DNA of 7,247 bases from Deltaproteobacteria bacterium (lineage in GTDB: Bacteria > JAUYMQ01): positions 1 through 7,247 of the forward strand of contig JAUYMQ010000282.1 of NCBI GenBank assembly GCA_030698575.1, written 5' to 3'. The translations under genes and the position numbers were made by a program. How positions within the stretch are numbered: position 1 is the first letter of the stretch; every line of letters starts with the position of its first letter. Below, one piece after another: positions 1 to 6,433 of the stretch. The notes under the pieces were generated by a model, which was given only the letters and a program-made list of their open reading frames with translations, was not told where the DNA came from and did not search any database.

Positions 1-1
1 G

Positions 2-289
2 GGGGGCGGGGAGCCGCTTACGCCGCCTCCGCCGACCACCGCGCTGGGCGCGCTGGTCGCCTACGTCTCGGAGGGGAATCCGGACAACTTCCAGCCGATG
101 AACATCAACCACGGCCTCTTCGCGCCGGTCGAGGAAGCGGACATCGATGCGGCATTGCGGCAGGGCGCCATTGCCGGCCTGCAAGGAGGGAGGCGGTCGA
201 GGCGCGAGGCGCGCAAGGCCGCCACGCTGGCGCGGGCAGGGCGCGACTTCTCCGCATGGCTCTCGGAGTCGGGATTCCCGCCCCTCTGA
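2..289 (+). CDS. trmFO: TrmFO C-terminal end (folate/FAD-dependent tRNA m5U54 methyltransferase), 5' truncated
   Basis: This is the last 95 codons of a gene that begins left of the window; the reading frame is open from base 2 to a TGA at 287-289. The translation contains TTALGALVAYVSEGNPDNFQPMNINHGLF, split here as TTALGALVAY followed by NFQPMNINHGLF, which matches the well conserved C-terminal block of TrmFO (TALGAL...FQPMNINFGLF). TrmFO is a cytoplasmic flavoprotein that uses 5,10-methylenetetrahydrofolate and FAD/NAD(P)H to make ribothymidine at position 54 of the tRNA T-loop. The FAD-binding N-terminus is outside the window. The tail after the conserved block is rich in Arg and Ala (GRRSRREARKAATLARAGRD) and ends in SGFPPL. 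Linkage to xerC and hslVU downstream is the classical neighbourhood of trmFO (formerly gid) and supports the call. An internal ATG at 98 is not a start; it is the Met of the conserved QPMNIN motif. Confidence 0.9.
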   Translation, partial: GGGEPLTPPPPTTALGALVAYVSEGNPDNFQPMNINHGLFAPVEEADIDAALRQGAIAGLQGGRRSRREARKAATLARAGRDFSAWLSESGFPPL

Positions 290-312
290 GCACGGCCTGC
301 GGCATCCTCCCA

Positions 313-337
313 GCCCCCGCCGGGGGCAATTTTCTTT
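313..337 (+). terminator. Rho-independent terminator after trmFO
   Basis: A perfect 6-bp GC stem, GCCCCC (313-318) and GGGGGC (322-327), closes a three-base loop (GCC) and is followed directly by AATTTTCTTT (328-337). It lies 24 bases past the trmFO stop and before xerC, where an intrinsic terminator makes sense. The stem is short but all G-C. The T-tract is interrupted by one C. It implies that xerC and the genes after it need their own promoter. Confidence 0.65.
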
Positions 338-363
338 GGCGGTCCGGGGGCCTGTGCTAGGAT
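336..363 (+). promoter_or_regulatory. Putative sigma70-type promoter for xerC-hslVU unit (extended -10)
   Basis: TTGGCG (336-341) as a -35 box and TAGGAT (358-363) as a -10 box are separated by 16 bases, and TG-C immediately before the -10 gives an extended -10 element (TGCTAGGAT). The -35 overlaps the end of the trmFO terminator T-tract. Transcription would start near 369-371, leaving about 22 untranslated bases before the TTG codon at 392. The match is by eye in a GC-rich sequence whose sigma factor preferences are unknown, so this is suggestive only. Confidence 0.4.
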
Positions 364-379
364 GACAAAGGATTTTCTC

Positions 380-386
380 GAGGGGG
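380..386 (+). promoter_or_regulatory. Ribosome-binding site that decides the xerC start
   Basis: GAGGGGG lies five bases before the in-frame TTG at 392. No comparable purine run lies 5-10 bases ahead of the ATG at 362, so this site argues for TTG initiation. Confidence 0.45.
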
Positions 387-391
387 AATTC

Positions 392-1312
392 TTGGCCGAC
401 GCCCGTGCGCCGCTCGCGGATTTCGAGCGCTACCTGCGTGATGAACGGAACGCATCCCCACACAGCGTGCGCGCCTATCTGAGCGATTTGACTCAGTGGG
501 CGGCCTATCTTAAGGAAGCGGGCGGACGGGGCGCGGTGGCGGCGCGGGCGGAGGACGTCCGGGGCTGGCTCGCGCGCGTGCAGCGGGGGCGATCCCGCGC
601 CACCGTGGCGCGCAAGCTCTCGGCCCTGAGATCCTTCTACGCCTGGCTGGCGCGCGAGGCGCGCCGGCAGGGGGTGACGCGGCCCAATCCCGCGAAGCTC
701 GTCGGCACGCCGAAGGTGCCCCGGACGCTTCCGCGGTGGCTCACTGTCGATGAGGCCGCCTCCCTGCTTTCGCCCCGGGGTGATGCGAGTGACCGGCGCC
801 CCCCCGCGGAGATCGCCCGCGATCGGGCGCTCTGGGAACTGCTCTACGGGGCGGGGCTCCGGATCAGCGAAGCGGTCGGGCTCGATCTCGAGGACGTTGA
901 TCTCTCTCGCGATGTCGTGCGAGTGACTGGCAAGGGGCGAAAGGTCCGGGAGGTGCCGCTTGGCGCGGGGGCGAGGCGTGCCGTGACGGACTGGATCGCC
1001 CTGCGACGGGCGACGAAGGATAACCCGGCGCTCTTTCCAGGGCGGCGGGTTGCGCGCATGGATGTTTCGGGCGCGCGCCGCCGGCTGGGGCGCCGGGGGC
1101 TCAGTACCATCCAGCGCCGGGTGAACCCGCATGCCCTGCGGCACAGCTTCGGCACGCACCTCCTCGATGGCGGCGCGGATCTTCGCGCCATCCAGGAGCT
1201 GATGGGGCACGCGAACCTCTCGACGACGCAGCGCTACACGCATTTGTCGCTGGAGCGGTTGCGCGAGAGCTACGACGCGGCCCATCCCCGGAATCGAAAA
1301 CCCGAGCGATGA
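392..1312 (+). CDS. xerC: Tyrosine recombinase XerC/XerD family
   Basis: Site-specific recombinase of the Xer family, expected to resolve chromosome dimers at a dif site together with a second Xer protein. All six catalytic residues are visible (numbered from the ATG at 362; subtract 10 for the TTG start): Arg167 in GAGLRISE, Lys191 in TGKGRK, His257 and Arg260 in HALRHSFGTHLL, His283 in LMGHANLSTTQ, and the nucleophile Tyr292 in QRYTHLS. The N-terminal SAM-like core-binding domain spans about residues 15-100 (RYLRDERNASPHSVRAYLSDL). The length of 306 aa fits the family. I prefer TTG 392, since GAGGGGG at 380-386 is a good ribosome-binding site five bases upstream, whereas ATG 362 lacks a well placed one and lies inside the putative -10 box. 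The 362 start (316 aa) remains possible. Its place between trmFO and hslVU favours XerC (CodV-like) over XerD. The stop overlaps the next start (ATGA). Confidence 0.9.
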   Translation: MADARAPLADFERYLRDERNASPHSVRAYLSDLTQWAAYLKEAGGRGAVAARAEDVRGWLARVQRGRSRATVARKLSALRSFYAWLAREARRQGVTRPNPAKLVGTPKVPRTLPRWLTVDEAASLLSPRGDASDRRPPAEIARDRALWELLYGAGLRISEAVGLDLEDVDLSRDVVRVTGKGRKVREVPLGAGARRAVTDWIALRRATKDNPALFPGRRVARMDVSGARRRLGRRGLSTIQRRVNPHALRHSFGTHLLDGGADLRAIQELMGHANLSTTQRYTHLSLERLRESYDAAHPRNRKPER

Positions 1313-2010
1313 GCGCGACCCGCTACGGGGAGTGGCACGAGAAGCTCGGCGGCTTCGAGACCCACGCCGCCGCCCTCGGCTGGATTCCGCGGGACGCGCG
1401 GGTGCTCGATGTGGGTTGCGCGAGCGGATACTTCGCCCGCCGGCTCATCGATGAGAAGGGGTGCCGCGTCGTCGGCATTGAGATGGACCCCGGCGCGGCA
1501 GCCCGGGCGCGAGAGACCTGTGAGCGCGTGCACGTGGGGAGCCTGGAGGATCGGGCCTTCCTCGATGGCGTCGACGAGACCGCCGACGTGGTCTTCTTCG
1601 GCGACGTGCTCGAGCATCTGGCGGACGCCCGTCCCGTGCTCGAGAGAGCGCGCGGCTGGCTCGCCCCGGGGGGCGCGGCGATCTGCAGCATTCCGAACGT
1701 GGCCTACTGGAAGATACGGCTGGAGCTTTTCCGGGGCCGGTTCGAGTACCAGGACGTGGGCATCCTCGACAGGACCCATCTCCGCTTCTTCACGCGGGCG
1801 AGCTTCGAGCGTGTTCTCGGAGAATCCGGCTACCGCGTTCTCGAGGCGCTGCCGGTTTGCAGCGATCGGAGCCCGCTCGGATTCCAGACGGACGGCGGCG
1901 CCCCGTCCCGGGCGGGGGCCCTGCTCGCGAGACGGCTTCCGGGGCTGTTCGCCACCCAGTTTCTCTTTCGCGCCGTTCCCGGCCAGCCTGGGCCCGGCGC
2001 AGGGGCATGA
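1309..2010 (+). CDS. Class I SAM-dependent methyltransferase (MetW / Methyltransf_23-like)
   Basis: A 233-aa soluble protein with a Rossmann-type methyltransferase fold. SAM motif I is [12 protein letters not shown] (residues 32-43). The acidic residue expected to bind the ribose hydroxyls is Glu58 in VVGIEMD. Motif II is FFGDVLEHL (96-104), and [13 protein letters not shown] (118-130) is the next strand and loop. The segment [22 protein letters not shown] (about 144-166, written here only as a landmark) resembles methyltransferases found in sugar and polysaccharide gene clusters and MetW-like proteins, where the [12 protein letters not shown] block is common. Its substrate cannot be read from the sequence. 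The ATG overlaps the xerC stop codon (ATGA), so translational coupling is likely. It sits inside the normally contiguous xerC-hslV pair. The C-terminus (about 195-233) is low in recognisable motifs and ends in a Gly/Pro/Ala-rich tail. Confidence 0.8.
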   Translation: MSATRYGEWHEKLGGFETHAAALGWIPRDARVLDVGCASGYFARRLIDEKGCRVVGIEMDPGAAARARETCERVHVGSLEDRAFLDGVDETADVVFFGDVLEHLADARPVLERARGWLAPGGAAICSIPNVAYWKIRLELFRGRFEYQDVGILDRTHLRFFTRASFERVLGESGYRVLEALPVCSDRSPLGFQTDGGAPSRAGALLARRLPGLFATQFLFRAVPGQPGPGAGA

Positions 2011-2035
2011 AGGATTGGATCGCTTGCACCCATCG

Positions 2036-2584
2036 ATGACCGACCGCGGCCGGGGGCCGATCCGCTCCACCACGGTGGCGGGCGTGCGCCTGAACGGGCA
2101 GGTGGCCATGGCCAGCGACGGGCAGGTCAGCCTGGGCAATACTGTCCTGAAGCACGGCGCGACGAAGGTGCGGAAGATCTACAGCGGGAAGGTGCTCGCG
2201 GGATTCGCCGGTTCGACCGCCGACGCGATCACGCTCTACGAGAAATTCGAGGGGAAGCTGGAGGAGTATCACGGCAACCTGAGGCGGAGCGCCGTCGAGC
2301 TGGCGAAGGACTGGCGAACCGACCGGGTGCTGCGCCGGCTGGAGGCGCTTCTCCTGGTGGCCGATGCGGAAACGCTGCTGATCATTTCCGGCAACGGAGA
2401 CGTCATCGAGCCCGACGACGGCGTCTGCGCCATCGGTTCCGGCGGGCCCTTCGCCATGGCCGCCGCACGGGCGCTGCTGCGGCACACAAAGCTCTCGGCC
2501 AGGGAGATCGCTCACGAGGCGCTGCGGATCGCCTCCGAAATCTGCATCTATACAAACGAGCAGATCACGGTTGAGGAGCTTTAG
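2036..2584 (+). CDS. hslV: HslV, peptidase subunit of the HslUV (ClpYQ) protease
   Basis: Proteasome beta-type threonine peptidase that assembles as two hexameric rings capped by HslU and degrades unfolded and regulatory proteins in the cytoplasm. From the ATG at 2036 it is 182 aa. The catalytic Thr is Thr12 (STTVAGVR), preceded by an 11-residue leader that must be removed to free its amino group. Asp28 in [12 protein letters not shown] and Lys44 in ATKVRKIY correspond to E. coli Asp17 and Lys33, and Ser135 in AIGSGG to Ser124. The end, [14 protein letters not shown], is typical. Residue 27 is Ser where most HslV have Gly (GDGQ). The start is uncertain: ATG 2036 has no good ribosome-binding site, while AAGGA at 2010-2014 is well spaced for an in-frame TTG at 2024; the enzyme after processing would be the same. 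The gap from the methyltransferase stop is 25 bases. Confidence 0.95.
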   Translation: MTDRGRGPIRSTTVAGVRLNGQVAMASDGQVSLGNTVLKHGATKVRKIYSGKVLAGFAGSTADAITLYEKFEGKLEEYHGNLRRSAVELAKDWRTDRVLRRLEALLLVADAETLLIISGNGDVIEPDDGVCAIGSGGPFAMAAARALLRHTKLSAREIAHEALRIASEICIYTNEQITVEEL

Positions 2585-2587
2585 GTG

Positions 2588-3967
2588 ATGGAGAATCAGA
2601 CCCCCCGGGAGATTGTCGCCGAGCTTGACCGCTACATCGTGGGACAGGCCGATGCCAAGCGGGCCGTGGCCATCGCCATGCGAAACCGCTGGCGCCGCAT
2701 GCGCGTGGACCCCTCGCTTCGCGACGAGATTGCGCCGAAGAACATCATCATGATCGGGCCCACGGGCGTCGGGAAGACCGAGATCGCGCGGCGGCTGGCG
2801 CGCATGACCGACGCGCCCTTCGTGAAGGTCGAGGCCTCGAAGTTCACAGAGGTCGGCTATGTGGGGCGGGACGTCGACACAATGGTGCGAGATCTCGTGG
2901 ACGTCGCGGTGAACATCGTCCGCGAGGAGGAGACCGCGCGGAGCCGGGGCAAGGCCGAGGCGCGGGCCGAGGAGCGCCTGCTCGACGCGCTCTACCCGGC
3001 CACAGCCCAGCGCGAGCCGCGCCCGGAGGGAGACGCGCGCCGCACCTTCTCCGCCGGGCCCGGGGGAGAAGTAATCGCGGAGGACGGCGAGAGCACCCGG
3101 GAGAAGCTCCGGAAGCTCCTGCGCGAGGGGCGGCTCGACGACCGCAACGTGGAGATCGAGGTCAGCGATCGATCCTTCCCGATGCTCGAGCTCATCAGCT
3201 CCTCCGGGGTGGAGGAGATGAACCTGAAGGACATGTTCTCGCAGCTCGCGCCCTTCGCCGGAAAACAGAAGCGCCGGAGCGTGAAGGTATCGGAGGCGCG
3301 TGAGCTGCTGGCGCAGGAGGAGGCCCAGAAGCTCCTCGATCAGGAGGCGATTCGCAAGGCCGCGATAGAGCGCGCCGAGAATACGGGCATCATATTCATC
3401 GACGAGATCGACAAGATCGCGGGCCGCGAACGGAGCGCCGGCCCGGAGGTATCGCGGGAGGGTGTCCAGCGCGACATATTGCCGATAATCGAGGGGTCGA
3501 CCGTCAACACGAAGCACGGCTCGGTCCGGACGGATCACGTGCTGTTCGTCGCCGCGGGGGCGTTCCACGTCGCGAAGCCCTCGGATCTCATTCCGGAGTT
3601 GCAAGGGCGTTTTCCCATCCGGGTGGAGCTGAAGGCGCTCTCGCGCGCGGACCTGCTGCGCATCCTCAAGGAGCCGAAAAACGCGCTCACGCGGCAGTAC
3701 GCGGCGCTGCTCGCAGTCGAGGGCATCGAGGTGATCTGGGAGGACAGCGCCCTGGAGGCCATCGCCGACATGGCGGCGCTCGTGAACGAGCGGATGGAGA
3801 ACATCGGCGCCCGCCGCCTCCACACGATCATGGAGCGGCTGCTCGAAGACCTCTCATTCGACGCGCCTGACGTGAGCCCGCGCACAGTCCGGATTGACGA
3901 GGCGTACGTGCGCAAGCAGCTTGAGCAGGTAGTGACCGACGTGGATCTTTCGCGCTATATCCTCTGA
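2588..3967 (+). CDS. hslU: HslU, ATPase/unfoldase subunit of the HslUV (ClpYQ) protease
   Basis: AAA+ ATPase of 459 aa that unfolds substrates and threads them into HslV. Seen in order: N-terminal [24 protein letters not shown], with the Q-A-KRAVA block typical of the family; Walker A GPTGVGKT (residues 57-64); pore loop GYVGRD (90-95); a variable, charged I-domain at about 105-235; Walker B IIFIDEID (268-275); the arginine-finger segment [10 protein letters not shown] (339-348, Arg341); and sensor-2 GARRLHT (407-413). The C-terminus VDLSRYIL is the tail that docks between HslV subunits and activates it. The start is either ATG 2588 or GTG 2585 immediately before it; GAGGAG at 2573-2578 serves both, at nine and six bases. 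Only three bases separate hslV and hslU, so they should be co-transcribed and made together. Confidence 0.97.
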   Translation: MENQTPREIVAELDRYIVGQADAKRAVAIAMRNRWRRMRVDPSLRDEIAPKNIIMIGPTGVGKTEIARRLARMTDAPFVKVEASKFTEVGYVGRDVDTMVRDLVDVAVNIVREEETARSRGKAEARAEERLLDALYPATAQREPRPEGDARRTFSAGPGGEVIAEDGESTREKLRKLLREGRLDDRNVEIEVSDRSFPMLELISSSGVEEMNLKDMFSQLAPFAGKQKRRSVKVSEARELLAQEEAQKLLDQEAIRKAAIERAENTGIIFIDEIDKIAGRERSAGPEVSREGVQRDILPIIEGSTVNTKHGSVRTDHVLFVAAGAFHVAKPSDLIPELQGRFPIRVELKALSRADLLRILKEPKNALTRQYAALLAVEGIEVIWEDSALEAIADMAALVNERMENIGARRLHTIMERLLEDLSFDAPDVSPRTVRIDEAYVRKQLEQVVTDVDLSRYIL

Positions 3968-3981
3968 GCGCGGCGCCGCGC
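3968..3981. repeat. Perfect 14-base GC palindrome between hslU and the response regulator
   Basis: GCGCGGCGCCGCGC begins right after the hslU stop codon and is its own reverse complement. As RNA it could form a 5-bp stem with a GCGC loop. There is no real T-tract after it (only GTTTCCC), so it is a weak candidate for an intrinsic terminator. It might instead be an mRNA 3'-end stabiliser, or chance in GC-rich DNA. Confidence 0.3.
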
Positions 3982-4005
3982 CGGCCCCGTTTCCCGGCTA
4001 ACGAC

Positions 4006-4013
4006 GAGGAGAG
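4006..4013 (+). promoter_or_regulatory. Strong ribosome-binding site of the response regulator gene
   Basis: GAGGAGAG ends four bases before the ATG at 4018 (six bases counted from the AGGAG core), which fixes the start of the receiver-GAF gene and fits the typical first residues [10 protein letters not shown] of a receiver domain. Confidence 0.6.
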
Positions 4014-4017
4014 ACCG

Positions 4018-5475
4018 ATGGCCAAAGTGCTCATTTGCGACGATGAGGCGTTCTTCCGCGACGCGGTGAGTGACATCCTGCGCAACGAAGGGTTTCAGGT
4101 GCTCGTGACGGACAGCGGGGCGAAGGCGCTCGAGACAATCGAGACCCACGATGTGGGCGCCGTCGTGCTCGATCTGATCATGCCGGAGATGGACGGCCTT
4201 AAAACGCTGGGCCGGATCAAGGCGGAGCACCCCGACGTCCAGGTTGTCATGTTCACCGCGCAGAGCGATGAGGAAGTCATTCTGAACGCCCTGCGCGCCG
4301 GCGCCATCGACTACCTCGCCAAGCCGATCCACGCCGAGGAGCTGACGCTGTCGGTCCGTAAGGCCATGGCGGCCTTCGATCTTCACACCGAGAACCGGCG
4401 GAAGGTCACCCAGCTGAAGACGCTGGTGAACTCGGCGAGGAAGCTCTCCGAAATCTCCGAGGGGGAACTGGCTTACGAGAGCCTGACGGAAAACATCGTT
4501 CTCCTGCAGACGACGATGGATCTCATTGCCGAGATCCTGGAGGTGGAACGCGTTTCAATTCTGCTGCTGGACCCCTCCACGCGTGAGCTGCGCGTGGCCG
4601 TGGCCAACGGGATGAACCTCGATACCATGAGCACCATCCGGGTGGCGCTGGGCGAGGGGATCGCGGGGACGGTGGCTCAGGAGGGCGCGCCGATCCTTGT
4701 CGAGAACATCGACACGGACGAGCGGTTCGAGCGCTCCAGGTACGCGGAGCAGTACGCCACCAAGTCCTTCATTTGCGCGTCACTCCGCATCGGCAACCGG
4801 GTTGTCGGCGTCATCAACGCCAACGACAAGCGCAATCGCGAGAGCTTCACCGAGAACGATCTGGCCCTGCTAGTGACGTTCTCCTATCAGATAAGCCTGA
4901 CTCTCGAGAATGCGCTGATCGACTCGGAGCGGCTGCGGGCGGTGAAATCGGTTGAAGCCACGCGGGCGCTGGCCGACATTCTGCAGGCGGAGGTTGAGCC
5001 GCAGAGCATGTACGAAAAGATGGGAACGACCGCGCGTGAGGCGCTCCGCGCCGACCAGGTCTGCCTGTACCGGTGGGACGTCGATATGAACGCGCTTCGC
5101 CGCGACGGCGTCTGGGGCGATACGCCCGCCGGCGCCGAACCGGCGGCGGAGAAGATCGAGGGGCCCGAGGGGGCGCTCTGGGCCGCCTACGAGCGGGGAG
5201 AGGCCTTCGCCGGGGAGGAGGCGGGGGGTGCCCGGTGCATCATCGAGCCGCTGCGCCTTCGCGGCAAGCCGGTGGGCGCCATCCGTATCGTGCGCGCCGA
5301 CACGGGAGAGGCCTTCGGCCCGAGCGAGACCTCCATGGCGGGGACGGTGGCCCAGATGTGGAGCCTAGGCGTCAAGAACGCCTGGCTCTACCAGAGCCTC
5401 AACCGGGCCGTCGACGACGTCGCGCGGACCGAGCGCGACATGATGGTCCTCAAGGGCGAGCTGAAGCAGGACTGA
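4018..5475 (+). CDS. Response regulator: receiver domain followed by two GAF-like domains
   Basis: A 485-aa cytoplasmic protein. Residues 1-120 are a complete CheY-like receiver: acidic pocket Asp8-Asp9, phosphoacceptor Asp52 in [12 protein letters not shown], switch Thr80, aromatic Tyr99 and conserved Lys102 in YLAKPI. A charged helical linker (about 120-155) leads to a clear GAF domain (about 157-300) with [20 protein letters not shown] and [21 protein letters not shown] second, more diverged GAF-like region follows (about 320-460: [13 protein letters not shown] and [18 protein letters not shown]), then a charged helix to the end. I see no DNA-binding domain, histidine kinase core (no H-box or N-box), GGDEF, EAL, HD-GYP or PP2C signature, so output is probably by protein contact or dimerisation. 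No histidine kinase lies in the window. What the GAF domains bind is unknown. It lies 50 bases after hslU and 28 bases before argB, so read-through from or into these genes is likely. Confidence 0.85.
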   Translation: MAKVLICDDEAFFRDAVSDILRNEGFQVLVTDSGAKALETIETHDVGAVVLDLIMPEMDGLKTLGRIKAEHPDVQVVMFTAQSDEEVILNALRAGAIDYLAKPIHAEELTLSVRKAMAAFDLHTENRRKVTQLKTLVNSARKLSEISEGELAYESLTENIVLLQTTMDLIAEILEVERVSILLLDPSTRELRVAVANGMNLDTMSTIRVALGEGIAGTVAQEGAPILVENIDTDERFERSRYAEQYATKSFICASLRIGNRVVGVINANDKRNRESFTENDLALLVTFSYQISLTLENALIDSERLRAVKSVEATRALADILQAEVEPQSMYEKMGTTAREALRADQVCLYRWDVDMNALRRDGVWGDTPAGAEPAAEKIEGPEGALWAAYERGEAFAGEEAGGARCIIEPLRLRGKPVGAIRIVRADTGEAFGPSETSMAGTVAQMWSLGVKNAWLYQSLNRAVDDVARTERDMMVLKGELKQD

Positions 5476-5503
5476 GCCCGCCCCCGGGAACGGAGAAGGA
5501 AAA

Positions 5504-6433
5504 GTGGAGCCACTCATCGAAAAGGCCCAGGTGCTCATCGAGGCGCTTCCCTACATTCAGCGCTTCGACGACAAGATCTTCGTCATCAAGTACGGCGGCG
5601 CCGCCATGGTCGACGAGGATCTCAAGCGCTCCTTCTGCCAGGACGTGACGCTGCTCAAATTCATCGGGCTGAATCCCATTGTCGTGCACGGGGGCGGGCC
5701 TCAGATCGGCCAGGTCCTGAAGCAGATGGGCAAGGAGAGCAAGTTCATCGACGGCATGCGGGTCACCGACGAGGAGACGATGAACGTCGTCGAGATGGTG
5801 CTCGCGGGGAAGGTGAACGCCGAGATTGTCTCGATGATCAATCGCCTGGGGGGCAAGGCGGTCGGCCTCTCGGGGAAGGACGGAAACCTGCTCCTGGCCC
5901 GAAAGATGGAGGTTCGAAGCGTTTCCAGGGAAGGCATGCCTCCGGAGATCATCGATCTCGGGCGTGTGGGCGAGGTGGAGCACGTGAACCCGACGGTGCT
6001 GACGGCGCTCGGGCGGGAGGAGTTCATCCCCGTCATCGCCCCGGTGGGCGTGGACGCCGACGGCAACACCTACAATATCAACGCCGACGTCGTTGCGGGG
6101 CAGGTGGCCGGGGCGCTGGACGCCGAGAAGCTCATCCTGCTCACGGATGTCGAAGGTGTGAGGGCGGAGGACGGCCGGCTCTTCACAAGCCTCAACGCCG
6201 AGCAGGCCGAGCGGCACATCAAGGAAGGCACAATCACCGGCGGCATGATTCCCAAGATCAACTGCTGCATTGGGGCCCTGCACGAGGGCGTGCGGTCGGC
6301 GCACATCATCGACGGCCGCATTCCGCACGCGCTGCTGCTCGAGATTTTCACCGACGTCGGCATCGGTACCCAGATCATGCGGCACGGCCCCGTCAGAGTG
6401 GCAAGTCAGAAGGCGAAGGGAAAAGGCAAGTGA
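5504..6433 (+). CDS. argB: N-acetylglutamate kinase (ArgB)
   Basis: Second enzyme of arginine synthesis: phosphorylates N-acetyl-L-glutamate with ATP. The 309-aa protein shows the amino-acid-kinase fold: Lys29-Tyr-Gly-Gly (VIKYGGAAM), the substrate loop VVHGGGPQI (60-68), [10 protein letters not shown] (121-130), Asn194-Ala-Asp (NINADVVAG, Asp195 equivalent to E. coli Asp162), LTDVEGV (213-219) and the ATP-site lysine Lys251 ([10 protein letters not shown]). An extra N-terminal helix (residues 1-22) and the C-terminal block [20 protein letters not shown] followed by VGIGT are the marks of arginine-inhibited, hexameric NAG kinases, so feedback inhibition by arginine is inferred. The last residues, KAKGKGK, form an unusual basic tail. 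The start is GTG 5504, with GGAGAAGGA at 5492-5500 just upstream; no ATG fits. Its stop overlaps the argD start (GTGA). Confidence 0.96.
   Translation: MEPLIEKAQVLIEALPYIQRFDDKIFVIKYGGAAMVDEDLKRSFCQDVTLLKFIGLNPIVVHGGGPQIGQVLKQMGKESKFIDGMRVTDEETMNVVEMVLAGKVNAEIVSMINRLGGKAVGLSGKDGNLLLARKMEVRSVSREGMPPEIIDLGRVGEVEHVNPTVLTALGREEFIPVIAPVGVDADGNTYNINADVVAGQVAGALDAEKLILLTDVEGVRAEDGRLFTSLNAEQAERHIKEGTITGGMIPKINCCIGALHEGVRSAHIIDGRIPHALLLEIFTDVGIGTQIMRHGPVRVASQKAKGKGK

Noticed and set aside
290-391. A possible dif recombination site next to xerC
   Set aside because: No AT-rich 28-base dif-like sequence with two inverted Xer arms is visible here or elsewhere in the window.
1409-2035. Upstream extension of the hslV frame, giving a 391-codon frame
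   Set aside because: The extension is an out-of-frame reading of the methyltransferase, and HslV needs its catalytic Thr close to the N-terminus.
1270-2139. A 289-codon minus-strand frame opposite the methyltransferase
   Set aside because: Same GC-rich antisense effect; the plus-strand gene has clear SAM-binding motifs and overlaps xerC in operon fashion.
1790-3823. A 677-codon open frame on the minus strand across hslV and hslU
   Set aside because: It lies wholly opposite well-identified genes (methyltransferase end, hslV, hslU), and its translation is rich in Arg, Leu, His and Asp with no recognisable motif. Long antisense frames are expected in GC-rich genes because stop codons are rare in that frame.
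5476-5503. Possible terminator between the response regulator and argB
   Set aside because: Only a short CCCGGG palindrome is present, with no stem of useful length and no T-tract; the gap mainly holds the argB ribosome-binding site.
5073-5648. A 191-codon plus-strand frame running from the response regulator into argB
   Set aside because: It is an out-of-frame reading of the second GAF region, almost entirely Arg/Gly-rich, and conflicts with two supported genes.
5450-6385. A 311-codon minus-strand frame opposite argB
   Set aside because: It mirrors the argB codons and has no family motif, while argB is unmistakable.
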